DNA from: Codonopsis lanceolata | Lineage: Eukaryota; Streptophyta; Magnoliopsida; Asterales; Campanulaceae | Assembly: GCA_013146195.2 (NCBI GenBank) | Contig: CM028378.1 | Span: 75,421,254 to 75,485,253 of the forward strand | DNA: 64,000 bases | Direction of reading: 5' to 3' | Part shown: one piece after another, positions 12,562 to 23,224 of the stretch | Numbering within the stretch: position 1 is the stretch's first letter | How the letters are laid out: each line of letters opens with the position of its first letter | The notes under the pieces: model-generated | What the model was told of the DNA's origin: nothing | The model's database searches: none | The model's input: only the letters and a program-made list of their open reading frames with translations | Position numbers and translations under genes: made by a program

Positions 12562-12973
12562 CTTGAGGATTTACACCAAAAGTAGAATGTAACTTTGTCC
12601 ATACAGATCTAGCAGTTGTTAAGCCCAACACAGTATCAAGAACAATTTCTTGGAGTGAACCCAATATCCAACTTTTTACAAGCCTGTCAGATCTCTTCCA
12701 AAGTCGATATTCTTCATTGGCCACCACCTCCACAGTGTTGTCAGCTGCTGCTACCTCCCCGTGCTCGGTCATTTCAGGGGGTGTGAGGATAGTACCATCA
12801 ATGAAACCAACAAGCTCTTGACTCTCAACAAGACACATCATCTGTGTTTCCCATCGAGGGTAGTCATGAGCACCAGACAGTTTTATCGAAACAAAGCTAG
12901 CTGGATTGAGGGTGGATGGGTATGGATACTGTGATCCAGAATCAGATGATGATGCCATAGATATTTTGTTCAT
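12562..12973 (-). CDS. Gag-like gene, exon 1 (UBN2-type gag domain)
   Basis: The exon opens with ATG (MNKISMASSSDSGS) and encodes about 137 residues: a Ser-rich start, YPYPSTLNPASFVSIKL, DYPRWETQMMCLVESQELV, a linker, then EYRLWKRSDRLVKSWILGSL and ARSVWTKLHSTFGV. This is the architecture of the Copia-type gag N-terminal domain (UBN2/DUF4219-like). It ends at a strong donor, CTCAAG|GTAAGT, so the protein continues in exon 2. A TATA-like CCTATATATAAT lies about 55 bp upstream of the ATG, which supports a host-type promoter. A second in-frame Met (MASSS) is an equally good start. There is no LTR nearby. It may be a domesticated gag or an old Copia relic with chance splice sites; I favour the first because the paralogous exon has matching sites. 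Confidence 0.65.
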
Positions 12974-13022
12974 GCAAATGAATGAACTATATCAACAAGT
13001 TGTAGTCAATTGGCTACTTCTA

Positions 13023-13034
13023 ATTATATATAGG
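13023..13034 (-). promoter_or_regulatory. TATA box of the gag-like gene
   Basis: The minus strand reads CCTATATATAAT about 50-60 bp upstream of the exon-1 ATG, which is suitable spacing for a plant core promoter with a short leader. Assigned from sequence and position only. Confidence 0.5.
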
Positions 13035-13132
13035 CCTATTTAGGCCAATATATGAAAATCCCCCAAGATGTAATCTAATTACAAATGTTGGTCAAAGGAC
13101 GTTGTTTAATTAATTTTGGGTCAAGGAAGTAA

Positions 13133-14025
13133 TCTATATATATATAAAAGCTAGGTAGTCTAAAAGAGGTAAAATCCTGCCAAAATACACTTGCTAAAAA
13201 AAGAAAGTCATATTTGAGTATTATTATATAGTAGATAGCATGCATTGGAAACACAAATCTGATTAATTGATTACACAACTCTCAAAATTTATTGAAAATG
13301 TGCAAATATGCACATGTTGAGAAAATACCAAGTTTCTATGTAGTAGTATTTATTAGGAGTAGCCACCCATGTGAAAATTTGCAAATACAAATCTATTTTG
13401 GTGTATACTTAATTTACTGATTAATTAAAATGAGCAAATAACACTGGAATAAGAACAAATGTGCTATAAAAAACATTTTCATTGAATACATGTGATTACA
13501 AAATAAAATATAACCACAATTAATTATAAAAAGTGTGCTATGGAAATCTTCATATATAACTTGTCTGTATTTGAAACTTTTGTGTCTCTTTCATCATATC
13601 CGAAATTATAATATCAAAACAAAATTTATTTTTTACAAATAACCACAATTAATTATAACTTATTGGTAAATCATAGGAATATATACGATTAAATCATAGT
13701 AGTAGATATCAACCACAAATTTTAAATATTTAATAAGTCTATATGTTATATAGTGAAGAATATATCTGAATTACTATTTATACTATTTAAGATCCTAAAT
13801 TTTAATATCAAAAAATATTAATTATTAAACTCTATAAAATTATGAACGAGAAAATGATTTAAACAATTCGTAAAATATTGGATTAAATGATATCAATTAT
13901 ATCGATATAATTTGTTCCATTTATCATGTTTTTTCTTTATTTTTTTATTATCTTCATTTTATTTGTGTATAATTTAATTAAGAAAGATATATGATCGTGC
14001 GTTTAACGCACGGGTGTAAAACTAG
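13133..14025 (+). mobile_element. Non-autonomous Helitron, 893 bp
   Basis: The 5' end is A|TCTATATATATATAAAAG. The 3' end has the perfect hairpin CGTGCGTT/AACGCACG, eleven nt, CTAG and a host T. The body has no coding. Its 3' 60 bp match the end of the helicase-bearing Helitron at 9783, and its 5' subterminal 'tgccaaaatacactt' matches the element at 1682. It inserted about 160 bp upstream of the gag-like gene's ATG, next to its TATA box. Confidence 0.85.
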
Positions 14026-14137
14026 TTAACATGAAAATGAACACGAGTGGAAGGATTATTTTTTGGAGTGCCCTTTAATTGATTTATTCTTGTTATCTGT
14101 CATGGACATCTCATTCTCTGATACAATAAGAATCTTA

Positions 14138-14390
14138 CTCTCCGTCCTTAAATTATTATCATGTTTTTTTTTATTTATTTTAAAATAATTGTCTTATTTA
14201 AAATTTTTCTTTTTAGGATAATATTTTTGCCACTTTATCCTTTCTTTTTCATCATATTTTAATTATGAGTCATATGTATATGAGCTTTAAAGAAAACTAC
14301 ACATCAAACTAATATTAATAATCTAGTCAAATATGTTTTATTAAACCGTGCGCCAAGTTCACCAAGACGATAATTTAGAGACATAGGGAG
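14138..14390. mobile_element. Stowaway MITE, ~253 bp
   Basis: The left end CTCTCCGTCCTTAAATTATT and right end 'gataatttagagacataggGAG' are inverted repeats of the CTCCCTCCGTCCC type. The flanking dinucleotide is TA on both sides (14136-14137 and 14391-14392). The body has the family phrase 'aattatgagtcatatg'. Other copies: 17275, 34087, 39237. Confidence 0.85.
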
Positions 14391-14473
14391 TATTTTTTTG
14401 GGTGAAATTATGGCAGGTCTATTTTCCAAAATTTGGAAAGTGGGTTGATCCGTACTTATTCTTATTTTTTTTA

Positions 14474-14652
14474 CTTCTTTTGTTATTGGTAAAAAATCTT
14501 AGTTTGAAAGTCAATTTTTTTAAAAAAGATAATATTTTTAATAATCTATTAGTAATAAAATGATACTTTTATACCTTAATTTTTAAAAATTAACTTTTTA
14601 ATTGAAATATTTTAAAATAAAATAGTTGATTGTTTGTCCAGAAACGTGGGAG
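14474..14652. mobile_element. Stowaway-like MITE, ~179 bp
   Basis: Flanked by TA, with degenerate inverted ends (CTTCTTTTGTTATTGG versus 'ccagaaacgtgggag') and an interior like those at 11823 and 29323 ('aataatctattagtaataaaatgat'). Non-coding. Confidence 0.6.
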
Positions 14653-14658
14653 TAATAT

Positions 14659-14777
14659 TGAAATCGCGTATCAGTTGACGACCACTTGAAGATGGCATGT
14701 TTATTTTGTGCTTCATGCTGATGGTGGCCTTGGCCCTCAGCTACTGACGAAGGCATGATGATGCAACATTGCTTGTG
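14659..14777. repeat. Dispersed conserved ~115-bp block, copy 1
   Basis: This block is strikingly similar to 33903-34016: both contain 'ggcatgtttattttgtgctt' + 'catgctgatgg', then 'cagc.actgacgaaggcatg.tgatgcaacattgc'. It is GC-richer than its surroundings. It is not part of any element I can delimit and has no long frame. It may be the tail of a MITE, a small RNA gene or a gene fragment. Confidence 0.6.
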
Positions 14778-14852
14778 ACTATCAAATTAAATAAATAGAT
14801 TTAAGTAACATTTAATTTTATGATCTCTACAATTGGTTTTTTAATATTTCAA

Positions 14853-14986
14853 AGAGTGAGGCTAACCACACCCCAATTTCATATCCTTGCACCCCAAGTA
14901 TTGCATTGAAATGTTGTACTCTATGATGTACAATGCAATACATGAGGTGTAAAGATAGAAAATTGGGGTGTGGTTAGCCTCACTCT
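14853..14986. mobile_element. Foldback MITE (hAT-like), 134 bp
   Basis: A near-perfect hairpin: 'agagtgaggctaaccacacc' on the left and its complement at the right end, with the match continuing through 'ccaattt'. It is flanked by ATTTCAA(A) on both sides, a 7-8-bp target duplication pointing to the hAT superfamily. The strong stem suggests a recent insertion, and it could give rise to small RNAs if transcribed. Confidence 0.8.
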
Positions 14987-15746
14987 ATTTCAAATTCAGT
15001 TAGTTAATGTTTTTGACTTTATTATTTTGATATAAGTTTTCAAAGTTTAATATTCAGGTTTAGTAAATAGACCTTAAGACAGTGTATTCTTTTCAAACCA
15101 TACACAACTGAGAGTGAGACACATCAAATAAAAAAATAATGAAAGTTTAGAAAAGAAGGAAGTGCTACATTTATAATCCAAATGTCTAAACAAAAGTTCC
15201 TTTTAAAATAACTAATCAAAGATGGTTAAACTTAGCTAATTAATATTTCGTGACCATAATTATGTACCAATCCTCTTTTATTAATAGTTATATTATACTC
15301 TCTTCATTCCGGAGAAAGATTCATTATTTGAAAATCAATTTTTTTTAAAAAAAATATATATTTTTAATAGCTCGTTAGTAATAAAATAATTTTTTTATGA
15401 TTTAATTTTTTTAAAACTAACTTATTAAATAAAAAATCTTAAAATACAATAATAATAGACTCCATGAAAAATATTAGCTTTTCAAATCGTCATCTTTCTC
15501 TCACTCACTCTCTTGATTTATTTTCTACCTACCTCCTCTCACCCGACCCCATTTTCCATCCCTCCTTTCTTTATCTTCGTGGTTTTTTTGGCCCTTTGAT
15601 GTTGAGTCAACAAAAACCAATAGTACTTCTGCTACTTTTGTTGCCTTGCATTGATTTCGGCATCCGAGGCTATAAATATTAATTAGGTTCAGGCCTAACA
15701 GTTTCGGTCAGGTTCTAATGATTTCACTAATAAACTTGGTTTTGAG

Positions 15747-16238
15747 TAGAGGTGGCAAATGAGCGGGCATGGGCAGGCGTGGGCGAGCTTAAATGGGCGG
15801 CGGGCTCAAATGGGTGGGCAAATAAGTGCCCATTTAATAGTATGGTCATATATGGGCGGACACTAAATGGGCATGGGCGCCCATGGGCGCCCATTTACTC
15901 ATTAACATGCACTTATCAAATAAATATAAAAATTACAAAAAAATAAATTTGTTTACAAAAAATTATCAAAAGTTACAACTAACCATATATATATGTAATT
16001 ACAAGCATAATAATTGGAAAAGACCGACATATTGCTTGTGCTAAAGTATATTTTTGTAATTAAAACTAACTCCAATTATATTAATATAACTTCTTATTAA
16101 TTAACTTTTCAAACGTGGACGTTTAGGTGGAACAGATGGAGTAGTTAGTAGTAGAGTTATATGTTTTCTTCTCTTTAACACATATGACACTAATAAAAGA
16201 AAAATTTTGGGATGGGGGTGGCGGTTGGAAGGACGGAT

Positions 16239-16312
<74 letters not shown>

Positions 16313-16371
16313 GTGTGTGTGTGTGTGTTTTGCTTTGCATTGCAATTTTGGGGTGGGAGTGGCGGGTGTAC

Positions 16372-16409
<38 letters not shown>

Positions 16410-16703
16410 GTGGGGGGTGGTTGGAAGAGTGAGTGTACAATATAAATATATTAATTATATTAAATGTCATTATTAATCTTAAGTATTTTATAATTATGTA
16501 TGTAATTGATAAAATAAAATTAGAAGATAAAGTTAATGAGTTTTAGTATGGGTGCCAAGTGGGTGCCCATTTAATTTCATCATAATCAATGTGCCCAAGT
16601 GGCGCCCATTTGTGCCCACTTAAAATTTTGGGTGTGCCCATACCCATTATTTACTGGGCGGTCTGGACGGGCAAATGGGCGCGGGCAAAAATTGCCACCT
16701 CTA
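15747..16703. mobile_element. Non-autonomous hAT-type element, 957 bp
   Basis: Inverted ends TAGAGGTGGCAA / TTGCCACCTCTA are flanked by the 8-bp target duplication GTTTTGAG / GTTTTGAC (7 of 8 match). Subterminal regions on both sides are dense in 'tgggcgcccat'/'gtgcccattt' repeats, as expected of hAT transposase-binding sites. No transposase frame is present. The interior holds long (TA)n and (TG)n microsatellites, which produce several artefact frames. The class is named from TIR, TSD length and subterminal repeats. Confidence 0.88.
16243..16408. repeat. (TA)n(TG)n microsatellites inside the hAT element
   Basis: About 34 TA units at 16243-16309 run into (GT)9; a second shorter (TA)n(TG)n run sits at 16373-16408. 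The two runs share flanking phrases ('attttggg.tggg.gtggcggg'), so the repeat and its flank look internally duplicated. All open frames here are repeat translation. Confidence 0.9.
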
Positions 16704-17274
16704 GTTTTGACGATTAGTAATATTATCCGGTCAATAATTTAATGGTTTCGATTCAAATCTACGATTTTCGATCATGTATTAAACTTGTTTGTTTGTTTGT
16801 TTGTTTGTTTTTTCCAATTTTGAGGTTTATATGCTTTTTTCAGCATATTATACACGTCTCGTATATTATTCTAATTATATTAAACCATATAAGAGTTGTT
16901 AATCGGTCCAATCCTAGCGATTTTCGATTTTTGAAGATAATTTTACACATCCCGTATATTACTAATTATACTAAATCGTATGAAAGATAACTTTCGGTGA
17001 TTTTCGGTCCAGCACTAATGGCTTCGATCTCTGATAGATTCGGTTTAAGCGGTCCTATGCAATTTGTAATCCTAACGGTTTCGGCTCGAACATGTTTTTT
17101 TCGGTCCTATTAACATCTCTAGCTACATCACTTCTTTTTTTTTTCCCCGCTATGTTACATTATCTCCACTTTAAAAATAAAAAATATTAAGCCTCTATCT
17201 ACTATTAAAAACTTCCCAACAACTTTTTAACATGTCTCATTTTATCTATACGACTTTTACTTTCATATAATATA

Positions 17275-17524
17275 CTTCATTCGTTTTCAAATTATCGTTT
17301 CTATTTCTTTTTTCGTTCATTCTAAAATAATTATCATTTTCCAAAATTTTCTCTTTTAGAAAACACTTTTACCACTTTACCAATTCTAACTATTTTAATT
17401 ATGAGCACATGCTCAAGAGCATTAAAGAAAACTACACATTTCATCAATATTTATAATATAGACAATTACTTATTCTTAAATGGTGCGATGAGTCAAAACG
17501 GACAATAATTTGAAAACGGAAGAA

Positions 17525-17525
<1 letters not shown>
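17275..17525. mobile_element. Stowaway MITE, ~251 bp
   Basis: TA-flanked element with ends CTTCATTCGTTTTCAAATTA and 'caataatttgaaaacggaag'. Interior phrases ('attttaattatgagcacatg', 'aaactacacat') are shared with the copies at 14138, 34087 and 39237. Confidence 0.85.

Positions 17526-17591
<66 letters not shown>
17526..17591. repeat. (TA)n microsatellite
   Basis: A pure TA run of about 33 units beginning in the target TA of the Stowaway element, which suggests the insertion-site TA seeded or was embedded in the repeat. Confidence 0.95.
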
Positions 17592-17593
<2 letters not shown>

Positions 17594-18192
17594 GTGACGT
17601 AAATATATTTGTCTTATTTATATATTATATGCATATTATCTATTTAATATATAATGAGAAGTAAATATATTTTTCTTATTTATATTGTAGTGCACTCAAA
17701 TATGTTCATCTAAATTTGCTTGAAGTGATGATATATTTCGTTAAAATGTATCTCTGAGTTGTTATCGAAGAGGTTCTTGGAACTCTTCGGTGTAACCTTG
17801 AAATACTTGTGTTGAATTATCTACTTCATCATCGGTCCAATCGACTACTCCATCTTCTTCAACAATCATATTGTGCAAAATTATTGATAGTATGCATAAT
17901 ATCCCTCAACTGTTCCTTGTACCAAAATCATGTTGGTCCTTTAATTATTGCCCAACGAATTTGGAGCAATGTGTGGATGTCTACTACGCTAGTTGATCAA
18001 AACAAATGCATGCCTAATAAGTTTCATTGAATATTTTATAATGAATATTCTTGGATGAAAGTGGCGATGTTTCCTGATCCAGCATTACAAGGCCCCTCTC
18101 ATAGCTAAAGGTTTTCATCAACAGAACGTTTTGCATCGAATCAGCTTGCCTTGTCTTGTCTTTTCGCATCATCATTCATGCATAAATTATTA

Positions 18193-18236
18193 CTCCATCC
18201 GTTTTTAAATTATCGTCATCCTTTCTTTTTTCCTTC
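18193..18236. mobile_element. Left half of a Stowaway MITE split by the Copia element
   Basis: TA + CTCCATCCGTTTTTAAATTA begins a Stowaway element that stops where the Copia LTR starts. The continuation 'gttctaaaataattgtcc' appears on the far side at about 24923-24941. Past that point the MITE sequence cannot be followed. Confidence 0.6.
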
Positions 18237-18611
18237 TGAAAATAAAAAAAGAGAATGACAACAATCTTGCAAAGAAATCGTTGAATTAATTGATTGACTA
18301 ATAATGAATTGAGATTTCTCTAATACAGGCTGTTAAGTATTTATACATACAAACCCTAGACTAAACAAGAAGAGGGCAACGACTATAAACAGATAACTAC
18401 CTAAATACAAAACATCCCTTCAACATTACAAAAATTACATCCAGATACTGTGACTCTTGATGATGATGGAATTTAGAAACCTCTTTAACTTGGACTTCAT
18501 TTCCCCACGTTTGGCACTTGCTATAACTTCACTTAAATTCCTTGTCTAAATCAACAACTACAACTCAGACTCCTTGGAAGACCAATGCATGAAGGATTAT
18601 TACTATTAATA
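18237..18611 (-). repeat. 3' LTR of the Copia element
   Basis: On the plus strand it starts TGAAAATAAAAAAAG and ends ATTACTATTAATA next to the polypurine tract. It aligns with the right LTR throughout. The region 'taaacagataactacc' is the uninterrupted version of the site where the right LTR carries the hAT insertion. The usual terminal TG/CA is degraded at the inner end. Confidence 0.85.
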
Positions 18612-18622
18612 CCCTCCCACAA
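18612..18622 (-). other. Polypurine tract of the Copia element
   Basis: The minus strand reads TTGTGGGAGGG immediately before the 3' LTR; this is the usual Copia plus-strand primer. Confidence 0.8.
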
Positions 18623-18623
18623 G

Positions 18624-18834
18624 TTGAAGAAGTGTATATACTCACAATCCCCAACTTGGACAGGAAGTTCCAATGCAAACTTTTACCCAAGAACTTTGTG
18701 AAGATGTTTGCTAATTGATTTTTGGTATTTATGTGTTGTAAAGATATGACACCATGCTTTATTTTCTCTCGAATGAGATGGCAGTCCAATTCAATATGTT
18801 TTGTTCTGGCATGGTATACATTGTTGTTGCCCAC
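18624..18834 (-). pseudogene. Copia RNase H, C-terminal part
   Basis: Minus-strand frame with NNNVYHARTKHIELDCHLIREKI and then QLANIFTKFLG and FLSKLGI, the conserved end of Copia RNase H. The upstream part of the domain continues to about 19250 in shifted frames. The frame runs on into the polypurine tract. Confidence 0.85.
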
Positions 18835-19250
18835 TGCTATAGCTGAGGAGCTGTCAGAACATGTTGACTAGAGTAGGCAATTGTATTTGTAGATCCTTTA
18901 GAAGGTTGCATAACCATATAACTTCACAGCTAGCTGTAGCTAAGGCCCTATACTCAGGTTAAGTAGAGGACCTAAAACTACTGACAACTTCTTTAAATGC
19001 CAAGAAATTAGTGACTTTCCGAGCATCATACAGAATCCTGTGATAGATTTCTTGTCATTAGGGTTACCTACCCCGTCACTGTCACAAAAGGCTTGAAGAT
19101 GAAGCTGATTAGAAGAGGGAGGATAAATTCCTTATTCTGGTGATGCTTTAATGTACCTTAATACTCTATGCAAAGTCTTTAAATGAGTACTCCTTGGATT
19201 CTGAACAAATTGAGTCAAGCATTGTGCTGCAAATGCTAGGTCTGGCCTAG

Positions 19251-19790
19251 TCACATTCGAGTAAACCAACCTGCAACTAGTTGCTTATACTCAAAGGGAT
19301 TGTCCAACAAAGTACCTTCATTAAGTATTAGTTTTCCATTGGGATCAAAAGGAATGGTGAGGGGTTTTGTATTTATCAGTCCTGTAGCTTCCACCAAATC
19401 CATAGCATATTTGTTTTGGCTCATGTGAAACCCCTCCACTGATTTATCACTTCAATTCCTAGGTAGTACTTGATAGGCCCTAGATTTTTTATGTTGAATT
19501 TATCATGAAGTAAGGATTTCAAATGATTGATGGTGTTTATGTCATTTCTAGAAAGAAGTACATCATCAACATACACTAATACATTGGTGAATTATGAGCC
19601 TTCTTTGAGTGTGAAAAGAGAATAATCTGTCAGGGACTGAATGTATCCAAGGGTAATTAGAAATCCAGTCAGCATGGAGAACCATTGTCTTGAGGCTTCT
19701 TTTAAGCCATAGAGGGACTTTTTCAGCTTGCATACACTGTTGTGGCTTTTTTGTGCTTTGTATTTAAGTGGCATATTCATGTAAACTTAT
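19251..19790 (-). pseudogene. Copia reverse transcriptase, broken
   Basis: Two frame pieces: VCKLKKSLYGLKEASRQWF (19592-19780) and HMSQNKYAMDLVEATGL (19251-19439). Between them, in another frame near 19565, the catalytic YVDD box is intact (LVYVDDVLLS). Frameshifts and stops separate the pieces. Upstream RT sequence continues to about 20060. Confidence 0.88.
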
Positions 19791-20526
19791 TATAAATCTC
19801 CATGTAGAAAAGCATTATTAACATCTAATTGGTGTACTTCCCACCTTTGAGCTGCTGATATGGCCAGAATGGTTCTTACAATAACCATTTTGGCTACTGG
19901 TGTAAAAGTCTCTGAAAAATCAATTCTTTCAGTCTAATTGTATCCCTTTACAACTAGACTTGCCTTAAGTCTCTCCACACTTCCATCAGAATTGTATTTC
20001 ATCTTGTAAATCCATTTGCATCCAATAGTTTTCTTCCCTTATGGTAGGTTGACAATGTCCCAAGTGTGATTGGCTTCAAGGGCAGAGATTTCATTATCCA
20101 TAGCCTTTATCCACTCAGTCTGTTGTGCAGCTTTATTGTAAGATTGTGGTTATTGTATATGAATAATAGAATTTGCATAGGAATGATATGCTTGATTAGG
20201 TTGAGCAAAAAATGTAGAAACAATATAGTCTTTGAATTTAACATGAGGATGTTTGATTCTTGTGGATTTCATATTGGTAATGTGTGTGTGTTTATGCCAT
20301 CAATGCCATGTGTAGGTTCATTTAGGTTGAAGACAGGTTCATTGGAAATGGTAGAGTCAGTATTGTCATCCCCTTCATGTTGGACATGTGCAATGGGGGA
20401 ATCATCAAGTGAAAGATTGATGTCAACTTTAGGCAAAGTATGGGGATGCGCAGGAGGTTCCAAATTGATGAAAGGAAATATAGTCTCATCAAAAACAACA
20501 TGTGTGCTGATGAAAGTTTTCTTAAT

Positions 20527-21456
20527 TTATAGGTTGTATAAAATGTATCCCTTCTGCCTTGCAGGATAACCAAGATGGATACATTTGATAGCCCTTGGTG
20601 CAAACTTGTCTGTGAGATTGGCTGAAGCAAAACAAAGACATCCAACAGTTTTTAAATGGTCATATGCTGGTGTGGTTTTATAAAGTAGTTCATAAGATGT
20701 CTTGAATTTAGTGACTGCTGTGGGAATTATGTTGATGATATGTGTGGCAGCCAAGAGACAATAACCCAAAAAATGAATAGGCAATCCAAATTATAACCTT
20801 ATGGCTTTGGACATGTCAAGGAGGTGTTGGTGTTTTCTCTCCACAACACCATTTTGCTGTGGAGTATCAACACATGAGCTTTGGTTCATAATCCCTAGAT
20901 TTTTTTAGAAAAGGGATAACCTCAGTGTTGTAAAACTCAGTTCTGTGATCTGTTCAACAAAACTTAATGGTAGTTTGAAAAAGGTTTTGAACAAAAGCAT
21001 TAAACTGTTTCAATAAGGCAAATACATGAGTTTTGGTAGATATTAGAAAAGTCCATACAACCCTAGAAAAATCATCAACAATGGTAAAAAAAAATATCTA
21101 CATCCATTCATGGTGGTTTTTCTATAGGGCCCCCACAAATCAAAGTGTATAAGATCAAAACAAGCTCTACTCTTAATGCTGCTTAAATTGAAAGGTAATT
21201 TGTGTTATTTGGCTAAAAGACATATATCACACATAGAGATAGCATCAGTATCAAGGTTTCTTTTATTACATAGAGAGGACATATTAGAAATTTTCTTGAG
21301 AGTGCTTAAAGATGTGTTGCCAAGTCTCTTATGCCAGCAAACAATGTCTTTGTCTTTTGAAGCATAAGTGCACACATGTCTGAGATTAGGTGAATAGCCT
21401 CCTTTGAGGAGGTAAAGTCCATTACACAAGTCACCAATAACTATGGTCTTGATCAT
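20527..21456 (-). pseudogene. Copia GAG-pre-integrase and integrase, broken
   Basis: 21205-21456 encodes the zinc-binding start: CWHKRLGNTS ends in Asn where the second His of WHxRLGH is expected, and CDICLLAK supplies the CxxC. The core follows in other frames (FDLWGPY, then TDHRTEF near 20960). 20527-20784 encodes the C-terminal part (TSYELLYKTTPAYDHLKTVG). The missing His and multiple shifts make this inactive. Confidence 0.87.
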
Positions 21457-21516
21457 CTAAGGGTCCTGGAAGATGCATTGTGATCCAATAATGAGATTTT
21501 GATAGTTAATCTTTTT

Positions 21517-22023
21517 TTAGAGCTTAGACACAGATAATAGGTTGTACTGAAAATTAGGTATGTGAAACAAATTTTTCAAAGTTAACTGTGGGTTAATAAA
21601 GGCTTTCTCTATGTGAGTGACTCTCACCTTGTGACCATTGGGTAAGGATAAGATGACAAAATGATCAATAACCTTAACATCATGCATGACAAATAAGGAT
21701 GTACATATGTGGTCTATTGCACCGGTGCGAACAATCCATGTATGCAGGGTAGTGTGACCAATTTTAGGACTTTGTTCAATAATGGATGTACCTGCCACGT
21801 GTGTCGTACCACAGAATTTCTGTCCCGCGTGATTTGTGTTGCAATCCTCAGGACTATCTTTGTTTTTAAACATGTTCATAACTTGGTTAAGTTGTTTTTG
21901 CAATTTTTCTAGGCTAGCTTGTCCCATGCTGGTCCTGTTGCCTTCATCTGTGTTGTTAACTTGACTATATTGGACCTGCATGATTTTGGAATTTGTTGAA
22001 TGTGACTGGCAGCCAAAATTCAC
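21517..22023 (-). pseudogene. Copia protease region
   Basis: The frame ends with the protease signature region WIVRTGAIDHI and then NLFHIPNFQYNLLSVSKL. The catalytic motif D-(S/T)-G reads R-T-G, so the active-site Asp is lost. A degraded zinc knuckle (GHFKDECYKLKG in mixed frames) lies at about 22120-22160. Confidence 0.85.
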
Positions 22024-22486
22024 TTGGTTTTTCCTGTATTCCCTGGTTGATTTTTGTCAAACCTTGACTTGTGTTAGGATGACTAGGGTTACCAGGGTGG
22101 CCTATGGTAAATCCCTTTAGCTTGTAACATTCATCTTTAAAATGGCCCTCCCTGGTTTGTTTTAGAAGGAGCCAGATGTGAATTTCTCTGTCATGGTTTG
22201 GGCTTCTCCAATTTGGGTAACATTGGTTGCAAGCTGACCACCATCAGAGACAAATCCTTATCTTTGTGTCTCCTCTTACGTAATCATGTAATAAGCCTCT
22301 CTAATAGAAGGTAAGGGTTTCATTAATTTTTAGAATTTGTTCCCTTATGTTCATGTAGTAGTCGTGTAAACCCATCAAGAATTGCATAAGTTGTTTCCTT
22401 TGTTCTCTTGATTCTTGAGTCTTGATAGAGCCACAGTTACAAGGACATTTACAGGCTGTTATTGGGTCTAAAGTAGAGCCTTCATC

Positions 22487-22897
22487 CTAATAACCCTTCA
22501 TCTTGTGATAGTAAAATTCTACTGAACCTAGACCTTGCTCCAATTTGTACAATTCTCTTTCCAATTGAAAGATTATGTGCCCATCTGTGTTGGCAAACCT
22601 CTCACCCAATTCTTTCCATACATAATTGGCAGTGATGACATACTTAAGGCTATTACTAATTTCTTCTATAACAACGTTGAAGATCGACGAGATGACCATG
22701 TCGTTGGCCCTAGCCCATAAGGGAAAGAGAGGATCTTTTTTTTCTTGAGTGGGGGAACTTCCATCCATGATAGAAATCTTGTTCTTGGCGGACAAAGCAA
22801 TTTCAAGGGAGTGTTTCCATGAACTGTAATTGTCGCTCCCTATCAATTTCGTGGCAATGAGAACAAGCCCTGGGTGATCGTTGTTATGAAGGTACAA
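22487..22897 (-). pseudogene. Copia gag, N-terminal part
   Basis: About 136 residues: YLHNNDHPGLVLIATKLIGS, YSSWKHSLEIALSAKNK, then VWKELGERFANTDGHIIFQL. This is the UBN2-type Copia gag domain. The frame opens at MYLHNN (22897), but upstream codons may have belonged to it. It ends in an in-frame stop (GY then TAA) at 22487, after which gag-like sequence continues in other frames toward the protease. Confidence 0.87.
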
Positions 22898-23055
22898 GGG
22901 GTGTATGTTAGAGTCTATTTCTATCTACATAGTAGTGAGTTTGCTCTTCTCTTTGGGTTGGTTGATTTTGGTTTCAAATGAATCGTTTCTCATGGCGAAT
23001 AACGAAATAGAGAAAAGGGGGTTGAAGATCACTGGTTAAGACCCAAGCAATCTAC

Positions 23056-23068
23056 GCTCTAATACCAA
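23056..23068 (-). other. Copia primer-binding site
   Basis: The minus strand reads TTGGTATTAGAGC directly after the right LTR, one change from the common initiator-Met tRNA primer site of plant Copia elements. Confidence 0.8.
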
Positions 23069-23224
23069 GAAAAGAAAGAAAGAAAATGGCAACAATCTTT
23101 CAAAGAAATTGTTGAATGAACTGATTGACTAAGAATGAATTGAGATTTTTATAACACAGGTTGTTAAGCATTTATACATACAAACCTTAGACTAAACAAG
23201 AAGAGGGCAACGACTATAAACAGG

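Noticed and set aside
16123..16476. Overlapping frames rich in Ile-Tyr and Cys-Val
   Set aside because: They are translations of (TA)n and (TG)n microsatellites inside the hAT element.
20066..20569. 167-codon plus-strand frame
   Set aside because: It lies antisense to the Copia integrase-RT linker and resembles nothing; it is a shadow of the element.
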